A stretch of DNA of 14,817 nucleotides from Alphaproteobacteria bacterium. GTDB lineage: Bacteria; Pseudomonadota; Alphaproteobacteria; Acetobacterales; Acetobacteraceae. Every line of letters begins with the position of its first letter. Position 1 is the first letter of the stretch. The DNA is taken from positions 1 through 14,817 of the forward strand of contig JAAFHD010000042.1 of assembly GCA_013298245.1 (NCBI GenBank), given 5' to 3'. The notes under the pieces are model-generated. The model did no database searches, was not told the DNA's origin, and was given only the letters and a program-made list of their open reading frames with translations. The position numbers and the translations under genes were made by a program. This document shows, piece by piece, positions 14,694-14,817 of this stretch.

Positions 14694-14817
14694 ATGATTC
14701 CGGGAGTGGCCAAGTTAATTGACATTCCGCAAGCGGCTCGTGTTGCCGTGTTGTTACCATTACCGCTGTCCCACGCGTATGATTACACCCTGCCGGAAGG
14801 GTTTTCGGCACCCCCTG
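14694..14817 (+). CDS. priA: Primosomal helicase PriA, N-terminal fragment (3' end outside window)
   Basis: The first 41 codons are visible and run off the right edge. The stretch RVAVLLPLPLSHAYDYTLPEG is the usual PriA N-terminal 3'-DNA-end binding region, with the conserved AYDY. PriA restarts stalled replication forks. The start is ATG at 14694 or the in-frame GTG at 14706; neither has a strong ribosome binding site, and the conserved part begins after both. Head-to-head placement with transaldolase, DUF484 and xerC is familiar from alphaproteobacteria. The helicase motifs are not visible, so the call rests on the N-terminus and context. Confidence 0.8.
   Translation, partial: MIPGVAKLIDIPQAARVAVLLPLPLSHAYDYTLPEGFSAPP

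Overview
This is a very GC-rich bacterial chromosome segment with tightly packed genes. The proteins and gene order (heparinase II/III, argD-argF, hemW, xerC, DUF484, short transaldolase, priA) suit an alphaproteobacterium of the Rhodospirillales/Acetobacteraceae type. That placement is inferred from protein style and synteny, not from a marker gene. I see no rRNA, tRNA, insertion sequence, phage gene or CRISPR array.

Left part (1-1481): the 3' end of a plus-strand heparinase II/III family gene; a 240-bp non-coding stretch with degenerate TTACTGCC octamer repeats, a GC-rich hairpin and a good-looking leftward promoter; a 44-residue minus-strand membrane peptide gene; and a plus-strand gene for a small exported beta-rich protein. 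The last two are divergent. Between them lie a 13-bp palindrome and a hairpin that touches the ribosome binding site of the exported protein.

Main part (1478-14608): thirteen consecutive minus-strand genes, in transcription order transaldolase, DUF484, xerC, hemW, argD, argF, HD hydrolase, FemAB/GNAT-like protein, EamA transporter, nuclease-helicase, exported endonuclease/phosphatase, MFS transporter, PPK2. Many junctions are ATGA, GTGA, TGATG or TGAcATG, which points to translational coupling. The only clear internal gap (11136-11236) holds a candidate promoter for argD onward, so I infer at least two transcription units: transaldolase-DUF484-xerC-hemW, and argD down to PPK2. PPK2 ends tail to tail with the exported-protein gene, and their stop codons overlap.

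Right edge: the first 41 codons of priA on the plus strand, divergent from the transaldolase gene.

The roles are mixed: central carbon metabolism, chromosome dimer resolution, haem or radical-SAM chemistry, arginine biosynthesis, transport, polyphosphate-driven nucleotide phosphorylation and one nucleic-acid enzyme. The least ordinary gene is the 641-residue protein joining a PD-(D/E)XK/NERD-like N-terminal region to a DUF2075/Schlafen-type helicase. The least explained DNA is the 545-783 repeat region with its own promoter. I found no clear new multi-gene system; these two are the best leads.
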